From Catonella sp963545085 (GTDB lineage Bacteria > Bacillota > Clostridia > Lachnospirales > Lachnospiraceae), in assembly GCA_963545085.1 (NCBI GenBank), contig CAUUHV010000004.1, forward strand, positions 28,029 through 92,028: 64,000 nucleotides of DNA, given 5' to 3'. Below, piece after piece: positions 16,435 to 24,777 of the stretch. The notes under the pieces were generated by a model. It was not told the origin of the DNA and did not search any database. It saw only the letters and a list, made by a program, of their open reading frames with translations. A program made the translations under genes and the position numbers. How positions within the stretch are numbered: the stretch's first letter is position 1; each line of letters begins with the position of its first letter.

Positions 16435-17601
16435 ATGGGACTTATAAAAGCTATGGCAGGAGCTGTAGGCGGTGCCTTAGGAGATCAATGGAAGGAGTTT
16501 TTTTACTGCGAAGCTATGCCTGCCGATGTACTGGTAAGGAAGGGCGTTAAGAGAATAGGCGGTAAATCCTCAAATAAACACGGCTCGGACAACGTAATAA
16601 CTGACGGTTCGGGTGTGGCGGTAGCTGACGGACAATGTCTTATAATTGTAGTTCAGGGAAAGGTAACCGAAATCTGTGCCGAACCGGGAGAATATACCTT
16701 TGATACGGGTATGTCTCCGAGCGTTTTCTCAAAAGGACTTGCGGAAGGTGTAACCGGGCTTTTTAAGGACGTGATGGAAAGATTCTCATACGGCGGCGAT
16801 GTGGCGAAGGATCAGAGAGTTTATTATTTTAATACAAAAGAGCTTATGGATAATAAATTCGGTACTCCTAATCCTATACCTTTCAGAGTTGTGGATAATA
16901 ATGTGGGACTTGATATAGACGTTTCGGTGCGCTGCTCCGGAATGTATTCTTATAAGATAGACAATCCGATACTTTTTTATCAGAACGTATGCGGAAATAT
17001 TACCGATGAATTTACAAGAGATGAGATAGACGGACAGCTTAAAACCGAGTTTGTAAGCGCTCTGCAGCCCGCTTTCGCAAAGCTTAGCGAACTCGGCATA
17101 AGACCGAGCGCCCTTCCCGCGCATGTAGGAGAGCTTGCCGATATTATGGATGAGGTTCTCTCCAAGAAATGGAAGGAATTGAGAGGTCTTGATATAATTT
17201 CCGTGGCTATGAACCCTGTAACGCTTTCGGATGAAGACGCTCAGATGATAAAGAATCTCCAGATGACGGCTACCATGCGCAATCCTAATATGGCTGCGGC
17301 TAACCTTGCTTCCGCTCAGGCTGACGCCATGAGAACGGCTGCGGGTAATCAGGGAGGCGCCATGATGGGCTTTATGGGTATGAATATGGCACAGAATATG
17401 GGAGGTATGAACGCAAATAATCTCTTTCAGATGGGGCAGCCTCAGAATATGCAGGGACAGGCACAACCTCAAAACAATATGGGACAGATGAACGGACAGC
17501 CTGCGCAGGGAGGAGGAATGCCTAACTGGTTCTGCCCTAACTGCGGAAATAAAAATGAGGGTAATTTCTGTGTGAACTGCGGTACAAAACGTCCGGGGTG
17601 A
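16435..17601 (+). CDS. SPFH/Band-7 protein with C-terminal zinc ribbon (YdjI-like)
   Basis: 388 residues from the ATG at 16435 behind a strong AAAGGAGG; a TTG two codons earlier would be too close. An N-terminal glycine-rich hydrophobic stretch (AMAGAVGGALGDQWKEFF) precedes a large SPFH-like ('virion core' type) domain to about residue 290. Then follow a Met-, Gln-, Asn-, Gly-rich low-complexity linker (about 290-365) and a zinc ribbon, FCPNCGNKNEGNFCVNCGTK. This matches B. subtilis YdjI. SPFH proteins oligomerise on membranes and recruit partners. The next two genes are YdjG- and YdjH-like, giving a conserved membrane-stress module. Confidence 0.88.
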   Translation: MGLIKAMAGAVGGALGDQWKEFFYCEAMPADVLVRKGVKRIGGKSSNKHGSDNVITDGSGVAVADGQCLIIVVQGKVTEICAEPGEYTFDTGMSPSVFSKGLAEGVTGLFKDVMERFSYGGDVAKDQRVYYFNTKELMDNKFGTPNPIPFRVVDNNVGLDIDVSVRCSGMYSYKIDNPILFYQNVCGNITDEFTRDEIDGQLKTEFVSALQPAFAKLSELGIRPSALPAHVGELADIMDEVLSKKWKELRGLDIISVAMNPVTLSDEDAQMIKNLQMTATMRNPNMAAANLASAQADAMRTAAGNQGGAMMGFMGMNMAQNMGGMNANNLFQMGQPQNMQGQAQPQNNMGQMNGQPAQGGGMPNWFCPNCGNKNEGNFCVNCGTKRPG

Positions 17602-17682
17602 TAAGAATTGTGCGGTTCGCGTTCGAATTTTTCGGAAGCGGACCGTTTTATGAAGGCGTGTTTTTCTTATAGGGGGAAATAT

Positions 17683-18756
17683 ATGGCGATTATGGATTAT
17701 AAATGCCCGAACTGCGGAGGGGCAATCAATTTTGATGTGAATGCGCAGAAAGTGACCTGTCCTTTTTGCGATACTGAATTTGATATGGAAACTTTGCAGG
17801 GGTATGACGATATTCTCAAGTCGGATACTCCTGATGAAATGAATTGGAACGGCGCCTCGAATGAGGAATGGAGCGCCGAGGAAAGAGACGGACTTTCCGT
17901 ATATACCTGTCAGTCCTGCGGAGGAGAAATAATAGGCGACGATACCATGGGTTCAACCGCCTGCCCTTACTGCGGTAATAACGTAGTTATTCCGAGTAAA
18001 TGGTCGGGAGGACTTAAGCCTGATCTTGTAATTCCGTTCAAATTTGATAAAAAGGCGGCTAAAGAAGCGCTTAAAAATCATTTTAAGGGAAAAGTTCTGC
18101 TTCCCAAGGTCTTTAAAAATGAAAACCATATAGAAGAGATAAAAGGACTTTATGTGCCTTTTTGGATTTTTGACGCCAAGGCTTCCGGCAGAGGAAGATT
18201 CAAGGCTACAAAGGTAAGGCATTGGAGCGATAACGACTATAACTACACGGAAACAAGTCATTATTCCGTTACAAGAGCCGGCAGGCTTAAGTTTGAGAAT
18301 GTGCCTGCCGACGCGTCCAAAAAGATGGATGACGACCTTATGCAGTCCCTGGAGCCTTTTAACGCAAAAGAGGCGGTGGATTTTCAGACGGCGTACCTTG
18401 CGGGCTATCTTGCGGATAAGTATGATGTGGAAGTGGAAGAAGCCGAGATAATAGCGAACGGAAGAATTAAAACAAGCGTTGAGGATAAGCTTAGAAGTAC
18501 CGTTACAGGATATTCATCCGTCAGTACTGAAAGTATGAATGTATCGTTAAGCGACGCAGGGGTTAATTATTCGCTTTACCCGGTATGGCTTTTAAATACC
18601 TCATGGAACGGTAAACTATATACATTTGCGATGAACGGACAGACCGGGAAATTCGTGGGAAATCTTCCTGTGGATAAAAAGTTGGCGGGGCTCATTTTTG
18701 GAGGCTCGACTGTTTTGTTAACTGTTATCCTGTATTTAATCGGCATTTTTCTGTAA
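17683..18756 (+). CDS. TFIIB-type zinc-ribbon membrane protein (YdjG-like)
   Basis: 357 residues from the ATG at 17683, preceded by AGGGGGAAA; the frame is open further up but has no ribosome site there. Two zinc ribbons open the protein: CPNCGGAINF with CPFCDTEF (residues about 6-30) and CQSCGGEI with CPYCGNN (about 75-100). A long domain follows (PDLVIPFKFDKKAAKEA, then YVPFWIFDAKASG), and one C-terminal helix (AGLIFGGSTVLLTVILYLIG) anchors it. In B. subtilis YdjG is co-encoded with YdjH, YdjI and the PspA paralogue YdjF; here no PspA gene is next to it. Confidence 0.85.
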   Translation: MAIMDYKCPNCGGAINFDVNAQKVTCPFCDTEFDMETLQGYDDILKSDTPDEMNWNGASNEEWSAEERDGLSVYTCQSCGGEIIGDDTMGSTACPYCGNNVVIPSKWSGGLKPDLVIPFKFDKKAAKEALKNHFKGKVLLPKVFKNENHIEEIKGLYVPFWIFDAKASGRGRFKATKVRHWSDNDYNYTETSHYSVTRAGRLKFENVPADASKKMDDDLMQSLEPFNAKEAVDFQTAYLAGYLADKYDVEVEEAEIIANGRIKTSVEDKLRSTVTGYSSVSTESMNVSLSDAGVNYSLYPVWLLNTSWNGKLYTFAMNGQTGKFVGNLPVDKKLAGLIFGGSTVLLTVILYLIGIFL

Positions 18757-18771
18757 AGGGGGGTTTTGGAG

Positions 18772-19542
18772 ATGAAAATGAAAAGAATACTGCTTTTTAT
18801 GCTTTTTACGATACTTTCCTTCGGAATACTCGGGCAAGTCTATACAGGCAAAGCTCTTGCCGAAACAGAAAACAGTCCGAGACTTATAGACGGAGCGGTT
18901 ATTTTAACTGATAGTGAGAATACGGAGTTACTTGACTCTCTGAATAAAATAAGCGAAAGGCGGAACTGTGATGTTGTTGTTATGACGGTTGCCGGAGAAA
19001 CTACCGAGGACAACATACAAAGGTTTGCCAATGAACTTTTAAACACATCATTTGATAAGCCGGACGGAATATTATTTTTAGTGGACGTTACGGAAAGACA
19101 TTGGGCTATATCCACTAAGGGTCTTGCGATGAAGATTTTTTCGGAATCGGTACTTGACGATATGGAAGATAAAGTCGTTTCCCATCTGAGAGATAATGAA
19201 TTTAACAAGGCTTGTTTTGAGTTCGCAAAACTCAGCGATAAGTATATCGCGGAGTATCATTCATTCTTTAAGCCTAAAATAGCGGGAATAGCACTTTTAA
19301 TAGCCCTTATAATATCCGGAATAGTGATAGCTGTTCTTTTAGGACAGCTTAAAAGCGTGGCTCCGGAGCGGGCTGCAAGCAGATATGTGGTTGACGGAAG
19401 CTTTGTACTTGACGATTCGGGAGATTTCTTCTTATACAGGACGGTAAGCAAGACAAGGCGAAGTACGGAGTCAAGCGGCGGCTCAAGCGGAAGCAGATCG
19501 AACAGCAGCAGCTCCAATGGCGGCAGATCGGGCAGCTTTTAG
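18772..19542 (+). CDS. TPM domain membrane protein (YdjH-like)
   Basis: 256 residues from the ATG at 18772, eight bases after AAAGGGGGG. A signal peptide (to ALA about residue 30) leads to a TPM domain, about 35-160, with the family's GILFLVDVTERHWAIS and DVVVMTVAG strands. One membrane helix follows (about 170-195), then a short cytoplasmic segment and a Ser/Gly-rich tail (SSGGSSGSRSNSSSS). TPM domains were first linked to phosphatase activity and thylakoid repair in plants; the bacterial role is uncertain. It closes the SPFH, zinc-ribbon and TPM operon (16435-19542). Confidence 0.85.
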   Translation: MKMKRILLFMLFTILSFGILGQVYTGKALAETENSPRLIDGAVILTDSENTELLDSLNKISERRNCDVVVMTVAGETTEDNIQRFANELLNTSFDKPDGILFLVDVTERHWAISTKGLAMKIFSESVLDDMEDKVVSHLRDNEFNKACFEFAKLSDKYIAEYHSFFKPKIAGIALLIALIISGIVIAVLLGQLKSVAPERAASRYVVDGSFVLDDSGDFFLYRTVSKTRRSTESSGGSSGSRSNSSSSNGGRSGSF

Positions 19543-19581
19543 ATCAAATTATTTGCTTCAGACAGTAAACAAGGCGGATAA

Positions 19582-22191
19582 ATGGAACATATAGTATTCG
19601 GTATTTTGGCTCATGTGGATTCGGGAAAAACAACACTTTCGGAAGCCCTGCTTTTCTTAAGCGGGGCTATTAAAAAGGCAGGTAGAGTCGATAAAGGCGA
19701 TACCTGCCTTGATAATTATGCTCTTGAAAGGATGCGCGGTATAACTATTTTTTCAAAGCAGGCGGAATTTGAAGCCTGCGGAAAGGGATTTACCCTGCTT
19801 GATACCCCGGGGCATATAGATTTTTCGGCGGAGATGGAAAGAACTCTCTCCGTGCTTGATTACACCGTGCTTGTAATAAGCGCGACAGGAGGTATAGAGT
19901 CGCATACGAGGACTCTTTGGAATTTACTTAAAAGATATGAAATACCGACCTTTATTTTCGTTAATAAGATGGACAGCTTTGTAGGAGAAGAAAAGGATAT
20001 AGAGGAGCTTATAAAGCAAGAGCTTGGCGGAGGAATTGTAAAGCTCACCGAAAATCCGGATGAAGCGGAAAAGAATGAGCTTGATGAAATTGCGGTTTGT
20101 GATGAAAATCTGCTTGAAGAATTTTTGGAAACGGGTAAGCTAAAAAAAGATAGCATTAAAAAGGCTATAAAGGAAAGAAAAATTTTCCCGTGCTTTTTCG
20201 GTTCGGCGTTAAAACTTGACGGAACGGAGGAGTTTTTAAAGGGCTTTGCCGAATATACGGATATGCCCGAGTATGGAAAAGAATTCGGAGCAAGGGTTTT
20301 TAAAATTGCAAGAGATGAGAACGACAACAGACTCGCCTATATTAAGATAACGGGCGGCGAGCTCATGCCGAAAACAAAGATAGGCGATGAAAAGATACAG
20401 CAGATAAGAGTATATTCGGGCGAAAAATACGAGCTTAAGGAAAAAGCGGGAGCAGGAGAAGTATGCGCCGTAACGGGGCTTTTAAAGCCTATGGCGGGCG
20501 ATGGACTGGGATTTCTTGAAGGAAAGAATATAAAACCTGTTTTGGAACAGGTTATGAGTTATAGAGTTATTTTAGATGAAAATGTGCCGCCCGTGTCGGC
20601 ATTTTTAAAGTTAAAGGAGCTTTCCGAGGAGATACCGGAGCTTGGAGTTAAATATTCGAAAGAGAGTAAAGAAATATCCGTTTCTCTTATGGGAGAAGTT
20701 CAAATCGAGATTATAACTTCTTTGATTAGAGATAAGTACGGATTTGATGTTTCTTTCGGTGAGGGAAGTATACTTTATAAAGAAACGATAATTGAGCCGA
20801 TAGAGGGAGTAGGGCATTTTGAGCCGCTCGGGCATTATGCCGAGGTGCATTTAAGGCTTGAGCCGGCGGAGAGAGGAAGCGGGATAAGCATAGGCTCGGA
20901 GCTTAGCGAAGATGCTTTAGCAGCAAACTGGCAGAAGCTTATATTCAGCCATGTCGCGGAAAAACAGCATAAGGGAGTGCTTACCGGTTCCCCCGTAACG
21001 GATATAAAAATAACTTTGACATCCGGCAGGGCTCATTTAAAACATACCGAAGGAGGAGATTTCAGACAGGCTGTTTACAGGGCGATAAGGCACGGGCTTA
21101 TGAGAGCGAAATCCGCTTTGCTTGAGCCGATTTATGAATTTAATTTAGAGATTCCTAAAGACGCGGTAGGTAGGGCGATGACGGATATAAGCGCGATGAA
21201 GGGAAAATTCGAGGCTCCGGAAATAAATGGAGATAAGGTTTTTTTAACCGGAATGCTTCCCGCAAATGAATTAAAGGATTACAGACTTGTTTTAAGGAGC
21301 TATACGGGAGGCGAGGGAAGTATGGAGCTTTCTTTCGCAGGCTATGATTTTTGCCATAATCAGGAAGAAATTATTGAAAAGACGGGGTATTATCCCGAGG
21401 CGGATACGGAAAATACCGCCGATTCCGTGTTCTGCTCTCACGGAGCGGGTTTTGTGGTACCGTGGGACAGTGTAAGCGAGTATATGCACCTGCCATATTC
21501 TCTTAGGGAAGGGCAGGAAGAGAATGAAAATGAAAAATTTTTAAGGCATGCTACAGAAGTAGAAAGGCAGACAGGCAGGGAAAGAGAAGAAATTTTCCTC
21601 GGTACGGAGGAAATAGACAGCATATTAGGTCAGGCGGTAAGCTCAAACAAGAAAAAAGAAGCGGAAACCGCAAGAAACCGTTGGAAAAGATATAAGGCAA
21701 AAAGAGACGAGGGAGGAGCTTCGTCTTATGAAGCATGGAAAGAAAAAAAGACGGCGGGTGGAGAGGAATTTCTGCTTGTGGACGGCTATAATATCATTTT
21801 CGCATGGAAAGAGTTAAGAGAATTGGCGGAAGTAAATATAGACAGCGCAAGAGATAAGCTGATAGAGGTGCTTGTGAACTATCAGGGATATAAGGCATGC
21901 AGGCTTTTGCTTGTTTTTGATGCTTACAGGGTAAAGGGCGGCAGAGAAAGTATAGTGAAGTATGCAGGTATAGACGTAATATATACAAAGGAGGCGGAAA
22001 CCGCGGATGAGTACATAGCCAAGACGGGTAAAAAGCTTACGTCTGAGGGCAGAGTAACGGTTGCCACCTCGGACAGTCTTGTACAGATGATAATTTTCGG
22101 AAGCGGAGCCATAAGAATGTCGGCAAACGAACTTGAGAACGAGGTAAGATATACCGAGGAGAAAATAAGGGAAAGCGGAAGGGTAATTTAA
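19582..22191 (+). CDS. TetM/EF-G-like ribosomal GTPase fused to a Rae1/YacP (NYN) endonuclease
   Basis: 869 residues in one unbroken frame. The first ~650 residues are an EF-G-like ribosomal protection GTPase: G1 AHVDSGKTT (10-18), G2 RGIT (52-55), G3 DTPGH (74-78), G4 NKMD (128-131), then domains II-V ending near FVVPWDSVSEYMHLP. A charged helical linker (about 660-725) leads to a NYN/YacP domain (728-855) that closely resembles B. subtilis Rae1: LLVDGYNII with Asp734, LVFDAYRV with Asp780, ETADEYI with Asp809, ATSDSLVQ with Asp831. Rae1 cuts mRNA in the ribosomal A site. TetM-type proteins bind next to the same site. The fusion would tether a nuclease to the A site. A stand-alone tetracycline-resistance role is possible but less likely. 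Confidence 0.9.
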   Translation: MEHIVFGILAHVDSGKTTLSEALLFLSGAIKKAGRVDKGDTCLDNYALERMRGITIFSKQAEFEACGKGFTLLDTPGHIDFSAEMERTLSVLDYTVLVISATGGIESHTRTLWNLLKRYEIPTFIFVNKMDSFVGEEKDIEELIKQELGGGIVKLTENPDEAEKNELDEIAVCDENLLEEFLETGKLKKDSIKKAIKERKIFPCFFGSALKLDGTEEFLKGFAEYTDMPEYGKEFGARVFKIARDENDNRLAYIKITGGELMPKTKIGDEKIQQIRVYSGEKYELKEKAGAGEVCAVTGLLKPMAGDGLGFLEGKNIKPVLEQVMSYRVILDENVPPVSAFLKLKELSEEIPELGVKYSKESKEISVSLMGEVQIEIITSLIRDKYGFDVSFGEGSILYKETIIEPIEGVGHFEPLGHYAEVHLRLEPAERGSGISIGSELSEDALAANWQKLIFSHVAEKQHKGVLTGSPVTDIKITLTSGRAHLKHTEGGDFRQAVYRAIRHGLMRAKSALLEPIYEFNLEIPKDAVGRAMTDISAMKGKFEAPEINGDKVFLTGMLPANELKDYRLVLRSYTGGEGSMELSFAGYDFCHNQEEIIEKTGYYPEADTENTADSVFCSHGAGFVVPWDSVSEYMHLPYSLREGQEENENEKFLRHATEVERQTGREREEIFLGTEEIDSILGQAVSSNKKKEAETARNRWKRYKAKRDEGGASSYEAWKEKKTAGGEEFLLVDGYNIIFAWKELRELAEVNIDSARDKLIEVLVNYQGYKACRLLLVFDAYRVKGGRESIVKYAGIDVIYTKEAETADEYIAKTGKKLTSEGRVTVATSDSLVQMIIFGSGAIRMSANELENEVRYTEEKIRESGRVI

Positions 22192-22250
22192 AACCTATAC
22201 TTCCCGGGAGTAACCCCGACCGTATTTTTGAATTTTACTGAAAAATATTA
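22188..22250 (-). pseudogene. C-terminal scrap of an AraC/YesN-type regulator
   Basis: The minus strand reads YFSVKFKNTVGVTPGKYRF and a stop at 22190-22188. This nearly repeats the C-terminus of the intact regulator at 23362-24753 (KKFKNAVGVTPGKYRAC). An in-frame stop lies directly upstream, so only about 19 codons survive. It shows that a second YesN-type gene once stood here and was deleted or replaced, probably by DNA that brought the neighbouring genes. Confidence 0.6.
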
Positions 22251-22391
22251 AGCTTAATAATCGGGTTTAAAGCAGCAGCCTGCGGATATATCGGGGACAG
22301 CCGTCACATAGCAATTTGGTAAAATAATAATATTGTTACAAAAGAAAGTAAAGATTTTGATAAAATAGCCATGAGCAAGGAGATATAATAC

Positions 22392-23186
22392 ATGTCCGGT
22401 TCAACAGATAAAATTTTACAGGAGCTTGAGGCGGAACAAACTCGCCGCATGAATCTTACAAAAGAAGATTTACAAAAATCATACCGTAAATTAGCGGAAC
22501 AAAATTTTCCCGATGTCGACAGAATAAGATTTATTGCGGATTTAGGTACCTGCAAGGAAATCGCATATCATTACGAGCTTATTTGCAAAGACCGGGAAGA
22601 AGGTAAAAATCTGCATTTAGAAAGCAGCTTTGATAAACATGGTATAGAAGGGCTTGAGTTTTTATTCGAACAGTTGTCTAAGGCTGAAGATGAAAGGCTA
22701 AGAATATTTACAGCTTTTTTAATAGCGGAAATTTTATCTAAATTAAAGCATAAAGATTTTTATGTATCCTTTTGTGATAAACTTATTCCTGTTCTTATTT
22801 CACTCATAGAAACAAAGGATAATAATCTTCGCCAAAAGGTGATTATAATCTTCGGATGGACAGGTTCATCAGAAGAGATTGATATTTTGATAAAACAAAT
22901 GCTAAGCGACAATGATGCTCTTTGTAGAGCATGGTCGGTAACAAGCCTTATGCAAATGTCATTTCATAGAGTAGAGGCGGAAATAATAAAAAAAGAAACG
23001 GCGAAAAAAATTGCCAAGGCTATTGAAGGGGAAAAAGTCTTGTATGCTTGCGGTATTATGATAGAAGCGGCTCAAACGTTATTCGGCAAAAAGTGGCTGT
23101 CTTCATCCGCTTTAGAAAATGGAGAAACTTCCAAAATAGAAAAGGCGAGAAAATCAGCTATAAGATTTTTGAGTAAGTATGGATGA
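22392..23186 (+). CDS. HEAT-repeat-like protein of unknown function
   Basis: 264 residues, start ATG at 22392 with AAGGAGATATAATAC before it. The protein is soluble and all-helical. Segments such as LEFLFEQLSKAEDERLRIFT and DILIKQMLSDNDALCRAWSV look like paired helices of HEAT/armadillo repeats, a fold used for protein or nucleic-acid binding. No catalytic motif is visible. It is flanked by an AraC scrap (22188-22250) and the YesN gene on the other strand, so it may be a late arrival. Family not recognised beyond the repeat type. Confidence 0.6.
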   Translation: MSGSTDKILQELEAEQTRRMNLTKEDLQKSYRKLAEQNFPDVDRIRFIADLGTCKEIAYHYELICKDREEGKNLHLESSFDKHGIEGLEFLFEQLSKAEDERLRIFTAFLIAEILSKLKHKDFYVSFCDKLIPVLISLIETKDNNLRQKVIIIFGWTGSSEEIDILIKQMLSDNDALCRAWSVTSLMQMSFHRVEAEIIKKETAKKIAKAIEGEKVLYACGIMIEAAQTLFGKKWLSSSALENGETSKIEKARKSAIRFLSKYG

Positions 23187-23361
23187 TTTTACTGTTGGAG
23201 ACGTTATTTGTGTAATAGAATATTCGGTTTGTTTATGCAATAATTATGCGTACGCGTTTACATTCTTTAATAACTTGTTGCTTGCGGGAATCAACACTTA
23301 TTAACTATGACATGGATATAAATAAAAAATTACAGTCCGTTACTTAAACCTCGGAGAAATA

Positions 23362-24753
23362 TTAACAAGCTCTATATTTCCCGGGAGTAACTCCTACAGC
23401 ATTTTTAAATTTCTTTATAAAATAAAAATAATCGTTAAATCCTACGGCTTCACTTATTTCAGCAAGGCTCATTGCTGTTTGTTCAAGCAGTTCTTTGGCT
23501 TTGCCTATACGAAGTTCGGTTAAGTACTGCGTATATGTAAGCCCCGTTTCACTTTTTATAAGCTGGCTTATGTAGTTTGCATTTAAATGAAATTCCTCCG
23601 AGATAAGCTTCAATGAAACGGTTTTTGAATAATTTTTTTCCATATATCCGAGGATTGCCAAAAAGCTCTTGCCGGAACCGGCATCGTAACTTTCCGACGT
23701 TTCGGATATAGCTTTAGGCAGAATGGAGTCTGCAGTTTTTGTAAGCATTTCAGAAAAATTCTTAAATTCATTAAGAAGTCTTACGTATCCGTGAAGCATA
23801 GCTTCATCAAGCTCATAAAGCACGGAAGGGTATCCGGAATAAACTATTTCTTTATAAAACTTGAAAACGGCTTTCATATCGAAAATTAAGGAACAGTTGG
23901 CAGAGGAAAGCTCCGTTAAAAATATTTTTAAAGTCTCCGGCGTTTTTTTCGCTTCGTTAAGTTTTTTAAAAATTTCCTCGGTAAGAACAGGGTTAGGCAT
24001 GGATGAACAAAGTGTAGGAGTATTGTTGATAAAAAACTGATACGCCATTGAAAGCAAATCATCTAAAACAATACCGAGTTTTTCTATGGAAACAGCCTCT
24101 TTGTATATTGAAATTCCGCCCATATCCTTTGAAAAAGCGATGATTTTTTCCGCTTCGGTATATGAAAACGGAGAGTTTGAAATATACAGATATTTATGCT
24201 TCGCTAATTTATAGGTAAATCCTGCGCCTATTTTCACGCCTATATTATGTACGTTTACCGAAGCGGCGAGATACAACTTGTCTGTATTAAGAGAAAGCTC
24301 GGAAAGTATATTTTTTATTTCCGAAGCATCGTTTTCTTCTATGGCATCGAGCAGATAATCGCCGTTTGATCTGCTGTCCGCAAGGATTTTGTTTGCCGCA
24401 ATCCTCAAAGCGTTTTTCAAATCGACCGCATCTATCGGTTTAAGACAGTAGCCTGCCGCCTGTAAGCTTATTGCCTGCTTTGCGTAAGCAAAATCCGAAT
24501 AACCCGAAAGAATAATAATTTGTGTATCGGGATACAGAGTCTTTACCTTTCCGGCAAGAGTAAGCCCGTCCATACCCGGCATACGAATATCGGTTATCAA
24601 TATATCCGCTTTTTCTTTCTTGAAGAATTTAAGAACATCATCGGCTGAATTAGCTGTACATACAACTTCCAACGAAAGCTCGTCCCATGGAACAAGCGCC
24701 TGCAAATGGTTAATTACCGGAATTTCATCATCAACTAAAATTACTTTTAACAT
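23362..24753 (-). CDS. YesN-type response regulator, receiver plus AraC DNA-binding domain
   Basis: 463 residues. The N-terminal receiver has the acidic pair Asp8-Asp9, phospho-acceptor Asp55 (ITDIRMPGMDG), Ser83 and Lys105 (CLKPI). A ~220-residue middle region of no clear family follows. The C-terminus is a two-helix-turn-helix AraC domain ending AVGFNDYFYFIKKFKNAVGV. It lies 24 bp after the histidine kinase gene with its own CGGAGAAA site, so the two form a two-component pair. Expected target: the importer operon transcribed in the opposite direction from 26963. Confidence 0.95.
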   Translation of the reverse strand: MLKVILVDDEIPVINHLQALVPWDELSLEVVCTANSADDVLKFFKKEKADILITDIRMPGMDGLTLAGKVKTLYPDTQIIILSGYSDFAYAKQAISLQAAGYCLKPIDAVDLKNALRIAANKILADSRSNGDYLLDAIEENDASEIKNILSELSLNTDKLYLAASVNVHNIGVKIGAGFTYKLAKHKYLYISNSPFSYTEAEKIIAFSKDMGGISIYKEAVSIEKLGIVLDDLLSMAYQFFINNTPTLCSSMPNPVLTEEIFKKLNEAKKTPETLKIFLTELSSANCSLIFDMKAVFKFYKEIVYSGYPSVLYELDEAMLHGYVRLLNEFKNFSEMLTKTADSILPKAISETSESYDAGSGKSFLAILGYMEKNYSKTVSLKLISEEFHLNANYISQLIKSETGLTYTQYLTELRIGKAKELLEQTAMSLAEISEAVGFNDYFYFIKKFKNAVGVTPGKYRAC

Positions 24754-24777
24754 AATATTTCTCCGTACGGTTTCTTA

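Noticed and set aside
17608..17682. Longer N-terminus of the zinc-ribbon protein from a TTG at 17608
   Set aside because: No ribosome site at the TTG; AGGGGGAAA stands right before the ATG at 17683 and the first zinc ribbon begins there.
19582..22191. Calling this gene a plain tetracycline resistance determinant (tetM)
   Set aside because: It is about 230 residues longer than TetM, carries a nuclease domain and sits among housekeeping-like genes without mobile-element marks; resistance would need testing.
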